Below are positions 35,447 through 43,436 of a stretch of 64,000 nucleotides of DNA, piece after piece. How positions within the stretch are numbered: position 1 is the first letter of the stretch; the number at the start of each line of letters is the position of its first letter. The notes below the pieces were generated by a model, which saw only the letters and a list, made by a program, of their open reading frames with translations, did no database searches and was not told where the DNA came from. Source of the DNA: Kitasatospora viridis. Its GTDB lineage: Bacteria; Actinomycetota; Actinomycetes; Streptomycetales; Streptomycetaceae. A program made the translations under genes and the position numbers. The stretch spans positions 5,113,001-5,177,000 of the forward strand of contig NZ_VIWT01000001.1 of the NCBI RefSeq assembly GCF_007829815.1. The letters are read 5' to 3'.

Positions 35447-36396
35447 GGGCCTGGCAGGTCGCGGCGGTCGGACTGCCGAAGGACGTGATGCACCTGGTGG
35501 ACGCGCCGCTGCCGGAGCCGGCCGACGGGCAGGTGCTGGTGCGGGTGCGGGCGGCGGCGGTCAACTTCCCGGACGGGCTGATGTGCCTGGGCCGCTACCA
35601 GGCGCAGCCGGCCCTGCCGTTCGTGCCGGGCGTCGAGCTCTGCGGCGAACTGCCGGACGGTACCCGGGTGATCGGCAACCCGGTGACGCCCGGCGGGGCC
35701 TTCGCCGAGCACACCCTGATGGACGCGCGGGCGCTCTTCCCGGCCCCCGCCGCGCTGGACGACGCCGAGGCGGCCGCCCTGCACATCGGCTACCAGACGG
35801 GCTGGTTCGCGCTGCACCGCCGGGCCGCGCTCAAGCCGGGCGAGACCCTGCTGGTGCACGCGGCGGCCGGCGGCGTCGGCAGCGCCGCCGTGCAGCTCGG
35901 CAAGGCGGCCGGCGCCCGGGTGGTCGCGGTGGTCGGCGGGGCCGCGAAGGCCGCCGTCGCCAAGGAGCTGGGCGCCGACCTGGTGATCGACCGGAACGAG
36001 CAGGACTTCCCGGCCGTGGTGAAGGAGTTCACCGGCGGCCGGGGCGCCGACGTGGTCTTCGACCCGGTCGGCGGCGAGGCCTACACCGGCTCCACCAAGT
36101 GCATCGCCTTCGAGGGCCGGATCGTGGTGGTCGGCTTCGCCAGCGGCACCATCCCGACCCCGCCGCTCGGCCACGCGCTGGTGAAGAACTACACGCTGCT
36201 GGGCCTGCACTGGGGCCTGTACAACACCAAGGACCCGGCGGCGGTGCGGGACTGCCACCGGGAGCTGACCGCGCTGGCCGAGGCGGGTGCGATCCGCCCG
36301 CTGGTCAGCGAGCGGCTGCCGCTGGAGCAGGCGGCCGACGCGGTGCAGCGGGTGCTGGGCGGGCGCACCACCGGGCGCTTGGTGATCGTGCCCTGA
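35443..36396 (+). CDS. NADPH:quinone oxidoreductase-like MDR protein
   Basis: A 317-aa zinc-free medium-chain dehydrogenase/reductase. FVPGVELCGEL and the nucleotide-binding HAAAGGVGSAAVQLGKAAGA are typical, and no catalytic-zinc Cys set is seen. It may act as an enoyl reductase or quinone reductase on acyl substrates. It overlaps SDR2 by 4 nt with a GGAGGAGGAG purine-rich region ahead. The stop is followed by one of the strongest terminators of the window. Confidence 0.9.
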   Translation: MRAWQVAAVGLPKDVMHLVDAPLPEPADGQVLVRVRAAAVNFPDGLMCLGRYQAQPALPFVPGVELCGELPDGTRVIGNPVTPGGAFAEHTLMDARALFPAPAALDDAEAAALHIGYQTGWFALHRRAALKPGETLLVHAAAGGVGSAAVQLGKAAGARVVAVVGGAAKAAVAKELGADLVIDRNEQDFPAVVKEFTGGRGADVVFDPVGGEAYTGSTKCIAFEGRIVVVGFASGTIPTPPLGHALVKNYTLLGLHWGLYNTKDPAAVRDCHRELTALAEAGAIRPLVSERLPLEQAADAVQRVLGGRTTGRLVIVP

Positions 36397-36401
36397 GCAT
36401 C

Positions 36402-36442
36402 CGTCAGAGGCCTTGTGCTCGGTGAGCACAAGGCCTCTGACG
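36402..36442. terminator. Strong bidirectional terminator
   Basis: A perfect 19-bp stem with a 3-nt loop (GGT). Arm ends are CGTCAGAGGC...GTGCTC and GAGCAC...GCCTCTGACG. It lies between the convergent oxidoreductase and acyl-CoA dehydrogenase genes, so each operon ends here. Confidence 0.85.
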
Positions 36443-36447
36443 TACTG

Positions 36448-37626
36448 TCACTTGCGGTACTTGGCCAGCTCGCGGCGGGCCAGCGAGCGGCGGTGCACCT
36501 CGTCCGGCCCGTCGGCCAGGCGCAGCGTGCGCAGGCCCGCCCAGAGCTGGGCCAGCGGGGTGTCCTGGCTGACCCCGGCCGCGCCGTGCGCCTGCACGGC
36601 CTTGTCCAGGATCCACTCCACGGTCTGCGGCACCACGATCTTGATCGCCTGGATCTCGGTGTGCGCGCCCCGGTTGCCCACGGTGTCCATCAGCCAGGCG
36701 GCCTTGAGCACCAGCAGCCGGGCCTGCTCGATCCGCACCCGGGACTCGGCGATCCAGTCCTGGACCACGCCCTGGGCGGCCAGCGGCTTGCCGAAGGCGG
36801 TGCGCTCGCCGACCCGGCGGCACATCAGCTCCAGCGCCCGCTCGGCCACCCCGATCGCCCGCATGCAGTGGTGGATCCGGCCCGGCCCCAGCCGGGCCTG
36901 GGCGATCGCGAAGCCGGAGCCGGGCTCGCCGATCAGGTTGGCGGCCGGCACCCGGACGTCCTCGAAGAGCACCTCGGCGTGGCCGCCGTGGTCCCGGTCC
37001 TCGTAGCCGAAGACCGTCATGGCGCGCTTCACCGTGACGCCCGGGGTGTCGCGGGGCACCAGGATCATCGACTGCCGGTGCCGCACGTCGGCCTGCGGGT
37101 CGGTCTGGCCCATCACGATGAAGACCTTGCAGTCCGGGTTCATCGCGCCGGTGATGTACCACTTGCGGCCGTTGACCACGTAGGAGTCGCCGACCCGCTC
37201 GATCCGGGTCTCGATGTTGGTGGCGTCCGAGGAGGCCACCTCGGGCTCGGTCATCGCGAAGGCGGAGCGGATCTCGCCGGCCAGCAGCGGCTCCAGCCAC
37301 CGCTCGCGCTGGGCCTCGTCGCCGAACTGGGCGAGCAGCTCCATGTTGCCGGTGTCGGGCGCCGCGCAGTTCAGCGCGGCCGGCGCCAACAGGATGCTGC
37401 GGCCGGTGAGTTCGGCCAGCGGGGCGTACTGCAGGTTGGGCAGCTCGATGAACAGGTTCCACAGGCCGCGGGCCCGGGCCTCCTGCCGCAGCTCGCGGAT
37501 CACCGCGGGGGTGGACCAGTCGGCGTTCAGCTCCAGCCGGGACTCGGCGGGGTAGACCCGCTCCTCCAGGAAGGCGGTGAGCCGCTCGGTCAGTTCGAGC
37601 GTCTTGTCGTCGAAGGCGAAGTCCAT
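36448..37626 (-). CDS. Acyl-CoA dehydrogenase
   Basis: A 392-aa flavoprotein of the ACAD10/11-like branch. FAMTEPEVASSDATNIETRI and VVNGRKWYITGAMNPDCK are the FAD and substrate signatures, and QAHGAAGVSQDTPLAQLWAG is near the C-terminus. It should introduce a trans-2 double bond into an acyl-CoA, or act on a phosphorylated 4-hydroxyacyl-CoA as ACAD10/11 do. It starts 5 nt after the APH-like kinase stop and is co-transcribed with it. Regulated by the operator at 38650, by inference. Confidence 0.92.
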   Translation of the reverse strand: MDFAFDDKTLELTERLTAFLEERVYPAESRLELNADWSTPAVIRELRQEARARGLWNLFIELPNLQYAPLAELTGRSILLAPAALNCAAPDTGNMELLAQFGDEAQRERWLEPLLAGEIRSAFAMTEPEVASSDATNIETRIERVGDSYVVNGRKWYITGAMNPDCKVFIVMGQTDPQADVRHRQSMILVPRDTPGVTVKRAMTVFGYEDRDHGGHAEVLFEDVRVPAANLIGEPGSGFAIAQARLGPGRIHHCMRAIGVAERALELMCRRVGERTAFGKPLAAQGVVQDWIAESRVRIEQARLLVLKAAWLMDTVGNRGAHTEIQAIKIVVPQTVEWILDKAVQAHGAAGVSQDTPLAQLWAGLRTLRLADGPDEVHRRSLARRELAKYRK

Positions 37627-37631
37627 TGCTC

Positions 37632-38630
37632 TCAGCGCTCCTTGAGGGCGTCCAGCCCGTGTTGGACGAAGATCGGGACCAGCGCGCCGACCCGGTCGAA
37701 GCCGGCGCCGACGGTGCCGCCCTGCTGGAACCGGAAGTGGATGCCCTCCAGCACCACGGCGAGCTTGAAGCTGGCGAAAGCGACGTACCAGTCGACGCTG
37801 GAGACGTCGCGGCCGGAGCCGGCCGCGTACCGGCCGACCAGCTCCGCGCTCCCCGGGAAGCCGGGGGCCAGGGCCACGCCCGGGATGACGCCGGCGAACC
37901 GGTCGGCCAACTCGGTGTACATCACCAGCAGTCCGAGGTCGGTGAGCGGGTCGCCGAGGGTGGACATCTCCCAGTCCAGCACGGCGGTGATCCGGTCGTC
38001 CGGGCCGACCAGCACGTTGTCCAGCCGGTAGTCGCCGTGCACCAGGGCGGGCGCGGGGGAGTCGGGCAGGGCGGCGGCCAGGCGGTCGCGCAGCGCGTCG
38101 ATCCCGGGCACCTCGCGGCTGCGGGAGGCGTCCAACTGCTTGCTCCAGCGCCGCACCTGGCGCTCCAGGAAGCCCTCCGGGCGCCCGAAGTCGGCCAGGC
38201 CGACCTCCTGCGGATCGATGGCGTGCAGCGCGACCAGGGTGTCCACCAGGTGGTCGGCCAGCGCGCGGACCCGCTCGGGGCCCAGCGCGGCCAGGGCGGC
38301 GCTGTCCCGGTGCGCGGTGCCCTCCACCAGCTCCATCAGGTAGAACGGCGCGCCGATCACCTCCGGGTCCTCGGTGAGCCGGATCGGCCGGGGGACCGGC
38401 ACCGGCGAGCCGTGCAGCGCGCTGAGCACCCGGAACTCCCGGCCCATGTCGTGCGCGGTGGCCAGCACGTGGCCGAGCGGCGGCCGGCGCAGCACCCAGT
38501 GCTCGGTGCCGTCGGTCAGCCGGTAGGTCAGGTTGGAGCGGCCGCCCTCGATCAGCTCGGCGCGCAGCGGCCCGGTGCCCAGGTGGTCGCGCAGCCTGGC
38601 GAGGTCGAGTCCGGGTGGGTTGTCGGTCAT
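37632..38630 (-). CDS. APH-family kinase (ACAD10/LvaA-like phosphotransferase)
   Basis: A 332-aa aminoglycoside-phosphotransferase-fold kinase. GGRSNLTYRLTDGTEHWVLRR carries the N-lobe Lys-equivalent region (shown in part), LVHGDYRLDNVLVG is the catalytic loop with Asp and Asn, and AVLDWEMSTLGDPLTDLG holds the metal-binding Asp. This subfamily is the kinase part of eukaryotic ACAD10/11 and of Pseudomonas LvaA, which phosphorylate 4-hydroxyacyl-CoAs. Here kinase and dehydrogenase are separate adjacent genes. TTGGAGG lies before the ATG. First gene of the operon. Confidence 0.9.
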   Translation of the reverse strand: MTDNPPGLDLARLRDHLGTGPLRAELIEGGRSNLTYRLTDGTEHWVLRRPPLGHVLATAHDMGREFRVLSALHGSPVPVPRPIRLTEDPEVIGAPFYLMELVEGTAHRDSAALAALGPERVRALADHLVDTLVALHAIDPQEVGLADFGRPEGFLERQVRRWSKQLDASRSREVPGIDALRDRLAAALPDSPAPALVHGDYRLDNVLVGPDDRITAVLDWEMSTLGDPLTDLGLLVMYTELADRFAGVIPGVALAPGFPGSAELVGRYAAGSGRDVSSVDWYVAFASFKLAVVLEGIHFRFQQGGTVGAGFDRVGALVPIFVQHGLDALKER

Positions 38631-38649
38631 GGGCGTCCTCCAAGGGTGA

Positions 38650-38691
38650 CTAAGCGCTTGCTTAGCCTAGTCCCGAGGCGCGCGCTGTCAA
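38650..38691 (-). promoter_or_regulatory. Promoter with operator copy 2 for kinase/ACAD operon
   Basis: On the minus strand: TTGACA (38691-38686), 16-bp spacer, TAGGCT (38669-38664). The 16-bp operator CTAAGCGCTTGCTTAG (38650-38665) overlaps the end of the -10 and the start point. It is the reverse complement of copy 1 at 33864. Confidence 0.78.
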
Positions 38692-38735
38692 CGACGAAGC
38701 CGCACCCGTCTCCCAGGACGGGTGCGGCTTCGTCG
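38692..38735 (-). terminator. Terminator after purple acid phosphatase
   Basis: Perfect 19-bp stem (CGACGAAGCC...CACCCGTC / GACGGGTG...GGCTTCGTCG) with a 6-nt loop, 26 nt beyond the stop of the phosphatase gene. It abuts the -35 of the kinase promoter. Confidence 0.85.
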
Positions 38736-38760
38736 GGCGTTTCGTCGAGCGTGCGGACCG

Positions 38761-40440
38761 TCAGCCGTCGGAGCGCTTGCGCTGCAGCACGAAGGTCTCC
38801 AGCGGGCTGATCGACCCGTCCGGCTGGGCCACCGTGTAATACGTGACGTGGATGCTCGTGGTCGCGCCCGGCCGGGTGCCCGGGTCCACCGTGAAGGCCG
38901 CGAAGCCGTAGGAGTGGTCCAGGTCGCGGTTGCCGATCCACGGCGCGTCCTCGAACACGTAGATCGGCGCGCGCTTGCCGTTGGCGCCCACCGCGCCGAC
39001 CCCGGTGACCACCTTGGCCTTGGCCGGCTGGAAGAACGAGGCGTTGGACGGCGAGGAGGTGCCGCCGCCGCCCAGCACCATGTGCACGGTGCCCTGCGAG
39101 GTGTCCATCACGTCGGTCGCGGTGGAGACCGGGTTCGGGGTCAGCGTCTCCGAGCCGGAGACCACGCCGCGCACCGGCAGCGAGCGCTCGTAGTCGTGCT
39201 CGTGCCCGCAGACCACCAGGTCGACCTGGTAGCGGTCGAAGAGCGGGCCCCACTGCTCGCGCACCCCGCGGTCGGCGCCGTTGGCGTCCGAGGAGCTGAT
39301 CATCACCTGGTGCATGCAGACCACCACCCAGTCGATCGACCGGTTCGCCCGGGCCGCCGCCAGGTCCTGCTCCAGCCAGGCCTGCTGGGCGCCGCCGCTG
39401 TAGCCGTGCACGTAGCTGTCGCCGGCGTCCTGGTAGGCCACGTCGTCGTTCTGCAGCACCACCACGTGCACCGAGCCGACGGTGAAGGAGTACCAGAGGC
39501 CCTTGGTCTCGTCGTCACCGCCGTTGTCCGGCAGGTCGAACCGGGTCTGGAAGGCGGTGAAGCCGATCGGGCCGTTGGCCTTCTCGTTCTCGTGGTTGCC
39601 GGCCGCCGGCATCCACGGGCGGTAGCGGGCCGAGCGGGTGTTGTTGGCGTGGAAGCCCTGCCAGGTGCGCAGCCGGTCCGGCGAGATGTTGGCGTAGCAG
39701 AGGTCGCCGTTGAGCAGGTGGAAGAGCGGGTCCACCTGCTCGATGCCGGCCACGATGTCGGCCGAGGCGGGGGAGGCGATGCCGCTGGGCACCGAGGTGT
39801 AGCCGCCCTTGCCGTTCGGCTGCCAGGTGGTGATCGGCACCGCCTGGTCGCCGAAGCTGGTGAAGGTGAACGGGTGCCGGCCGCGGTCGGCGGTGCGGAA
39901 GGTGCCCGCGTCCGGCCGGCCGCCGTCGTGCAGCGCGGCGTAGGTGTAGTAGGCGCCCGGGCGCAGGTTCTGCATCCGGGCGTGGTGGGTGTAGACGGTG
40001 CGGCCACTGGCGCCGTCCACGTAGGTGCGGGTCTCGGCCTGCACCGTGTGGCCGAACCCGCCGTCCAGGCTGCCGAGTTGGACCCGGGGGCGGCGCACCG
40101 GGCCGTCCGTGGTCCAGGAGGCGGTCATCTGCCGGGTCGGGTCGGCGCCGAAGGTCAGGTGCAGGCCCTCGACGGCCGGCGCGCCCATCGACTCGGGGCG
40201 GGTCAGCAGCAGCGGCGAGCCGGCGCCGGCGCTGCCGTTGCCGGAGTTGTTGTCGGAGCCGTTGTCGGTGCCGTCGCCGGAGTTGCCCGACGGTGCGTCA
40301 GCGGCCGCCGGAGTGGCGGCCAGCAGCGGTGCGGCGGCCAGCGCGGCGCCCCCCACCGTGGCGGTCAGCCGCAGCGCGCTGCGCCGGCTCACGGTGCCCT
40401 CCGCGGGGTTCGTCGAAGGGGCGTCATTGGGCTGGTCCAT
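38761..40440 (-). CDS. Tat-exported purple acid phosphatase-like metallophosphoesterase
   Basis: A 559-aa secreted protein. SRRSALRLTATVGG is a twin-arginine signal. A Ser/Asn/Gly linker (about 50-72) leads to an N-terminal fibronectin-like domain (QMTASWTTDGPVRRPRVQLG), then the metallophosphoesterase with FGDQA, NGDLCYA, AAGNHE, VCMHQVM and GHEHDYERS, the metal ligands of purple acid phosphatases. It should release phosphate from esters outside the cell, useful in phosphate limitation, though no clear PHO box was identified. It is divergent from the trpS leader. Confidence 0.9.
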   Translation of the reverse strand: MDQPNDAPSTNPAEGTVSRRSALRLTATVGGAALAAAPLLAATPAAADAPSGNSGDGTDNGSDNNSGNGSAGAGSPLLLTRPESMGAPAVEGLHLTFGADPTRQMTASWTTDGPVRRPRVQLGSLDGGFGHTVQAETRTYVDGASGRTVYTHHARMQNLRPGAYYTYAALHDGGRPDAGTFRTADRGRHPFTFTSFGDQAVPITTWQPNGKGGYTSVPSGIASPASADIVAGIEQVDPLFHLLNGDLCYANISPDRLRTWQGFHANNTRSARYRPWMPAAGNHENEKANGPIGFTAFQTRFDLPDNGGDDETKGLWYSFTVGSVHVVVLQNDDVAYQDAGDSYVHGYSGGAQQAWLEQDLAAARANRSIDWVVVCMHQVMISSSDANGADRGVREQWGPLFDRYQVDLVVCGHEHDYERSLPVRGVVSGSETLTPNPVSTATDVMDTSQGTVHMVLGGGGTSSPSNASFFQPAKAKVVTGVGAVGANGKRAPIYVFEDAPWIGNRDLDHSYGFAAFTVDPGTRPGATTSIHVTYYTVAQPDGSISPLETFVLQRKRSDG

Positions 40441-40525
40441 GAAAGATCCTCACTTCTGGTTCACCGATGGCGGACCACAGTAGGATCCGCAACCGCCGCT
40501 GGAGTGAACAGTGCGCAGCGCCCCA

Positions 40526-40547
40526 CTGAACGCTGATCCGCGTTCAG
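40526..40547. promoter_or_regulatory. Inverted repeat overlapping the trpS -35 region
   Basis: CTGAACGC-tgatcc-GCGTTCAG, 8-bp perfect arms, lies 18 bp upstream of the TACAGT -10 box (40566-40571) and covers the -35 position. It could bind a regulator of trpS or of the divergent phosphatase. Confidence 0.5.
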
Positions 40548-40578
40548 GCCCCGCCGCGCAGGGGTTACAGTGGGACCC

Positions 40579-40620
40579 ATGTGCGCAACGCTGCCGACCA
40601 TCAGCTGGTGGCCGTCCTAG
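40579..40620 (+). CDS. trpS leader peptide with tandem Trp codons
   Basis: Thirteen residues, MCATLPTISWWPS, with TGG TGG at 40606-40611. TACAGT (40566-40571) lies 7 nt before the ATG, so the leader is read from a leaderless mRNA. The tandem Trp codons sit directly before segment 1 of the attenuator. Low charged tRNA-Trp, or inhibited TrpRS, would stall the ribosome here. Confidence 0.88.
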   Translation: MCATLPTISWWPS

Positions 40621-40670
40621 GACGGCCGCGCATCCCGCATGCCCTGGGCCGTCCGGACGGACGGCCCTTT
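40610..40670 (+). promoter_or_regulatory. Ribosome-mediated transcription attenuator of trpS
   Basis: Four segments: 1 GGCCGTCC (40610-40617), 2 GGACGGCC (40620-40627), 3 GGGCCGTCC (40646-40654), 4 GGACGGCCC (40659-40667) followed by TTT. 1:2 plus 3:4 gives a terminator; stalling at the Trp codons covers segment 1 and lets 2 pair with 3, the antiterminator. This matches the known control of the auxiliary, indolmycin-resistant TrpRS of Streptomyces coelicolor. Confidence 0.88.
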
Positions 40671-40733
40671 CGCGTGCTCCTCGCCCCGGGCCCCGCCGGA
40701 CGGCCGCCCACCCGGAGACGAGGAGAGACCCCG

Positions 40734-41732
40734 ATGACCCTGGCCCACCCGCGCGTGCTCACCGGCGACCGCCCGACCGGCCGCTTCCACCTCGGCCACT
40801 ACTTCGGCACCCTGCAGAACCGGGTCCGGCTGCAGTCCGAGGGCGCCGAACTCTTCGTGGTGATCGCCGACTACCAGGTGCTCACCGACCGCGACGTGGC
40901 CGAGCGACTGGCCGAGTACGTCGAGGAGTTGGTGCTCGACTACCTGGCGATCGGGATCGACCCGGAACGCGCCGTGATCTTCACGCACAGCGCGGTACCC
41001 GGCCTCAACCAGCTGCTGCTGCCCTTCCTCAGCCTGATCAGCGCCTCCGAGCTGCACCGCAACCCGACCGTCAAGGACGAGATCGCGCACTCCCAACAGG
41101 CGGCCGTGAGCGGCCTGATGCTCACCTACCCGGTCCACCAGGCGGCCGACATCCTGTTCTGCAAGCCCGGGCTGGTGCCGGTCGGCCAGGACCAGCTGCC
41201 CCACCTGGAGGCCACCCGGACCATCGCCCGCCGCTTCAACGCCCGCTACGCGCCGCCCGGTTCACCCGTCTTCCCGGAACCCCAGGCACTGCTCTCGGCC
41301 GCGCCGAGACTGCTCGGCACCGACGGCGGCAAGATGAGCAAGAGCCGCGACAACGCCGTCACGCTGGCCGCGACCGAGGACGAGACCGCCCAACTGCTGC
41401 GCGGCGCCAAGACCGACGCCGACCGCCGGATCAGCTATGACCCGGTCGGCCGCCCCGAGGTGTCCAGCCTGCTGCTGCTCGGCGCGCTCTGCCAGGGCCG
41501 CGATCCGCAGTCGCTCGCCGAGGAGATCGGCGACGGCGGTGCGGCCCGGCTGAAGTCCACGGTCACCGACGCCGTGAACGACTACTTCCGGCCGATCCGC
41601 GCGCGCCGCGCCGAGCTCGCCACCGACCGCGGCCACCTGCGCGCCGTGCTCACCCGGGGCAACGCCCGGGCCAACGAGATCGCCGACCGCACGCTCGCGC
41701 AGGTGCTGGAAGTGATGGGGATGCGCTACTGA
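40734..41732 (+). CDS. trpS: Tryptophan--tRNA ligase, probable auxiliary (inducible) form
   Basis: A 332-aa class Ic synthetase. PTGRFHLGHYFG holds the HIGH-like motif, VIADYQVLTD and PVGQDQLPHLEATR are Trp-enzyme signatures, and GGKMSKSRDN is the KMSKS loop. It charges tRNA-Trp. The attenuator upstream is characteristic of the inducible, antibiotic-tolerant TrpRS paralogue of streptomycetes rather than the housekeeping gene, so indolmycin-type resistance is a reasonable inference. AGGAG precedes the ATG. A small hairpin (41750-41767) follows. Confidence 0.93.
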   Translation: MTLAHPRVLTGDRPTGRFHLGHYFGTLQNRVRLQSEGAELFVVIADYQVLTDRDVAERLAEYVEELVLDYLAIGIDPERAVIFTHSAVPGLNQLLLPFLSLISASELHRNPTVKDEIAHSQQAAVSGLMLTYPVHQAADILFCKPGLVPVGQDQLPHLEATRTIARRFNARYAPPGSPVFPEPQALLSAAPRLLGTDGGKMSKSRDNAVTLAATEDETAQLLRGAKTDADRRISYDPVGRPEVSSLLLLGALCQGRDPQSLAEEIGDGGAARLKSTVTDAVNDYFRPIRARRAELATDRGHLRAVLTRGNARANEIADRTLAQVLEVMGMRY

Positions 41733-41749
41733 GGCGCATGTGAATCCCT

Positions 41750-41767
41750 CTTGGAGGAAGCTCCAAG
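41750..41767 (+). terminator. Small hairpin after trpS
   Basis: CTTGGAG-gaag-CTCCAAG, a 7-bp stem with tetraloop, 17 nt after the stop; no U-run. Confidence 0.45.
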
Positions 41768-41803
41768 GTATGGCGGCGTGAGGGGGCTCGATAGCCGGAG
41801 GTA

Positions 41804-41832
41804 TTGACGTGGGTCGGTGGGATTCCTACATT
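41804..41832 (+). promoter_or_regulatory. Promoter of nucleobase permease, long 5' leader
   Basis: TTGACG (41804-41809), 17-bp spacer, TACATT (41827-41832), a good housekeeping-sigma promoter. The start codon is about 185 nt further down. The leader holds a GGGCGGCC-gcgt-GGCCGCCC hairpin (about 41922-41941), a CATCCG...CGGATG pair (about 41968-42006) and GGGA-gcgg-TCCC at the ribosome site, so translation may be structure-controlled. Confidence 0.55.
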
Positions 41833-42024
41833 CTCCTGCAATACGGAAAAGATGTTCCGCATCGCGGATTTTCCAATGGGCCGGACCCGTCGCCGCGGGT
41901 GCCGGCCGGCGGGCGGCCGCGTGGCCGCCCACCAGGGTCGTCCCAGCGTCGCCGTGCCCGTCCCGCATCCGGTGGTCGTTCCCGGGCCCGAAACTCCCAT
42001 CGGATGTGGAGGGAGCGGTCCCTG

Positions 42025-43416
42025 ATGGACCGTCAGCAAATGCAGGAGTCCGGCGTGCACCCGGTGGACCAGGTGCTGCCGCCCGGGCGGATGTTCGCCG
42101 TGGCACTGCAGCACGTGGCGAGCATGTACGCCGGGGTCGCGGCACCGCCGCTGATCATCGGAGCTGCCGTCGGGCTGTCCCCCGCCCAACTCACCACCCT
42201 GCTCGCCGCCAGCCTCTTCATGGCCGGTGTGGCCACCCTGCTGCAGACCCTGGGCGTGTGGCGGATCGGCTCCCGGCTGCCGTTCGTCAACGGCGTCTCG
42301 TTCGCCACCGTCTCGCCGATCCTGGCCGTGGTCGAGGCCAAGAAGGGCGCCGCCCTGCCGCTGATCTTCGGCTCCACGATCATCGCCGGCGCCTGCTGCT
42401 TCCTGCTGGCACCGGTCTTCTGCCGCCTGGTCAGATTCTTCCCGCCGGTGGTCAGCGGCACCGTCATCACCCTGATCGGCGTCTCGCTGCTGCCGGTCGC
42501 GGGCAACTGGGCGCAGGGCGGCAACGCGCACGCCGCCGACTACGGCTCGCTGTCCAACCTGGGCCTCGCCCTGCTCACGCTCTTCTCGGTGCTGGTGCTG
42601 CACCGTTTCCTGCGCGGCTTCCTGCAGCGGATCGCGATCCTGTTCGGCCTGCTGATCGGCACCCTGGCCGCGATCCCGCTCGGCAAGGTCGACCTGGCCG
42701 CGGTCGGCCGGCTGCCGGTCTTCGAACTGCCGCACCCGTTCGCCTTCGGCGCGCCGAAGTTCGAACTCGCCTCGATCGTCTCGATGCTGGTGGTCATGCT
42801 GGTCGCGATGACCGAGTCCACCGCCGACATGATCGCGCTCGGCGAGGTGGTGGAACGCCCCGCCGACGACCGCACCATCGCCGGCGGCCTGCGCGCCGAC
42901 GGCCTGGCCACCGCCGTCGGCGCCGTCTTCAACGGCTTCATCTGCTCCGCCTTCGCGCAGAACATCGGCCTGGTTGCGCTGACCCGGATCCGCAGCCGGT
43001 TCGTGGTCGCCCTCGGCGGCGGCTTCCTGGTGGTGATGGGCCTGATGCCGGTGGTCGGCGGGCTGGTCTCGCTGGTGCCGCAGCCGGTCCTCGGCGGCGC
43101 CGGGGTGGTGCTCTTCGGCTCGGTCGCGGTGGCCGGCATCCGCACCCTCAGCAAGGCCGACCTGAGCATCGGCTCCAACGCGATGATCGTCGCCGTCAGC
43201 CTCGCCTTCGGCGTGGTGCCGATCGCCTACCCGTCCTTCTACCACGCGCTCCCCGAGCAGGTGTCCACCCTGCTCAGCTCCGGCATCTCGGCCGGCTGCC
43301 TGCTCGCGATCGTGCTCAACCTGCTCTTCAACCACCTCGGCCGGGGCCGCGAGGTCCCACCCGCCTACGTGCCCGAGCAGCAGATCGCCGCCCTGGGGGC
43401 CGTGGGCGACCACTAG
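42025..43416 (+). CDS. NCS2 nucleobase:cation symporter (xanthine/uracil permease family)
   Basis: A 463-aa membrane protein with about 12-14 helices. MFAVALQHVASMYAGVAAPP is the NCS2 first-helix signature (the QH motif), ALLFGS-like and VGAVFNGFICSAFAQNIGLV is the family motif region with the conserved Q-N-x-G, and AMTESTADMIALGEV holds the substrate-site Glu. Xanthine/uric acid type by similarity. GGAGGGAG lies about 10 nt before the ATG. Follows trpS in the same direction but has its own promoter. Confidence 0.9.
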   Translation: MDRQQMQESGVHPVDQVLPPGRMFAVALQHVASMYAGVAAPPLIIGAAVGLSPAQLTTLLAASLFMAGVATLLQTLGVWRIGSRLPFVNGVSFATVSPILAVVEAKKGAALPLIFGSTIIAGACCFLLAPVFCRLVRFFPPVVSGTVITLIGVSLLPVAGNWAQGGNAHAADYGSLSNLGLALLTLFSVLVLHRFLRGFLQRIAILFGLLIGTLAAIPLGKVDLAAVGRLPVFELPHPFAFGAPKFELASIVSMLVVMLVAMTESTADMIALGEVVERPADDRTIAGGLRADGLATAVGAVFNGFICSAFAQNIGLVALTRIRSRFVVALGGGFLVVMGLMPVVGGLVSLVPQPVLGGAGVVLFGSVAVAGIRTLSKADLSIGSNAMIVAVSLAFGVVPIAYPSFYHALPEQVSTLLSSGISAGCLLAIVLNLLFNHLGRGREVPPAYVPEQQIAALGAVGDH

Positions 43417-43436
43417 CCGCTCCCTAGACTGCTGCG

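Noticed and set aside
36448..38643. Single 731-codon minus-strand frame that could suggest a kinase-ACAD fusion
   Set aside because: The upstream part is the wrong frame of the kinase gene; the ACAD starts at the ATG at 37626 and the kinase has its own stop at 37632.
40561..40733. T-box or riboswitch control of trpS
   Set aside because: The Trp leader peptide and four-segment attenuator explain the region; no T-box motif is present.
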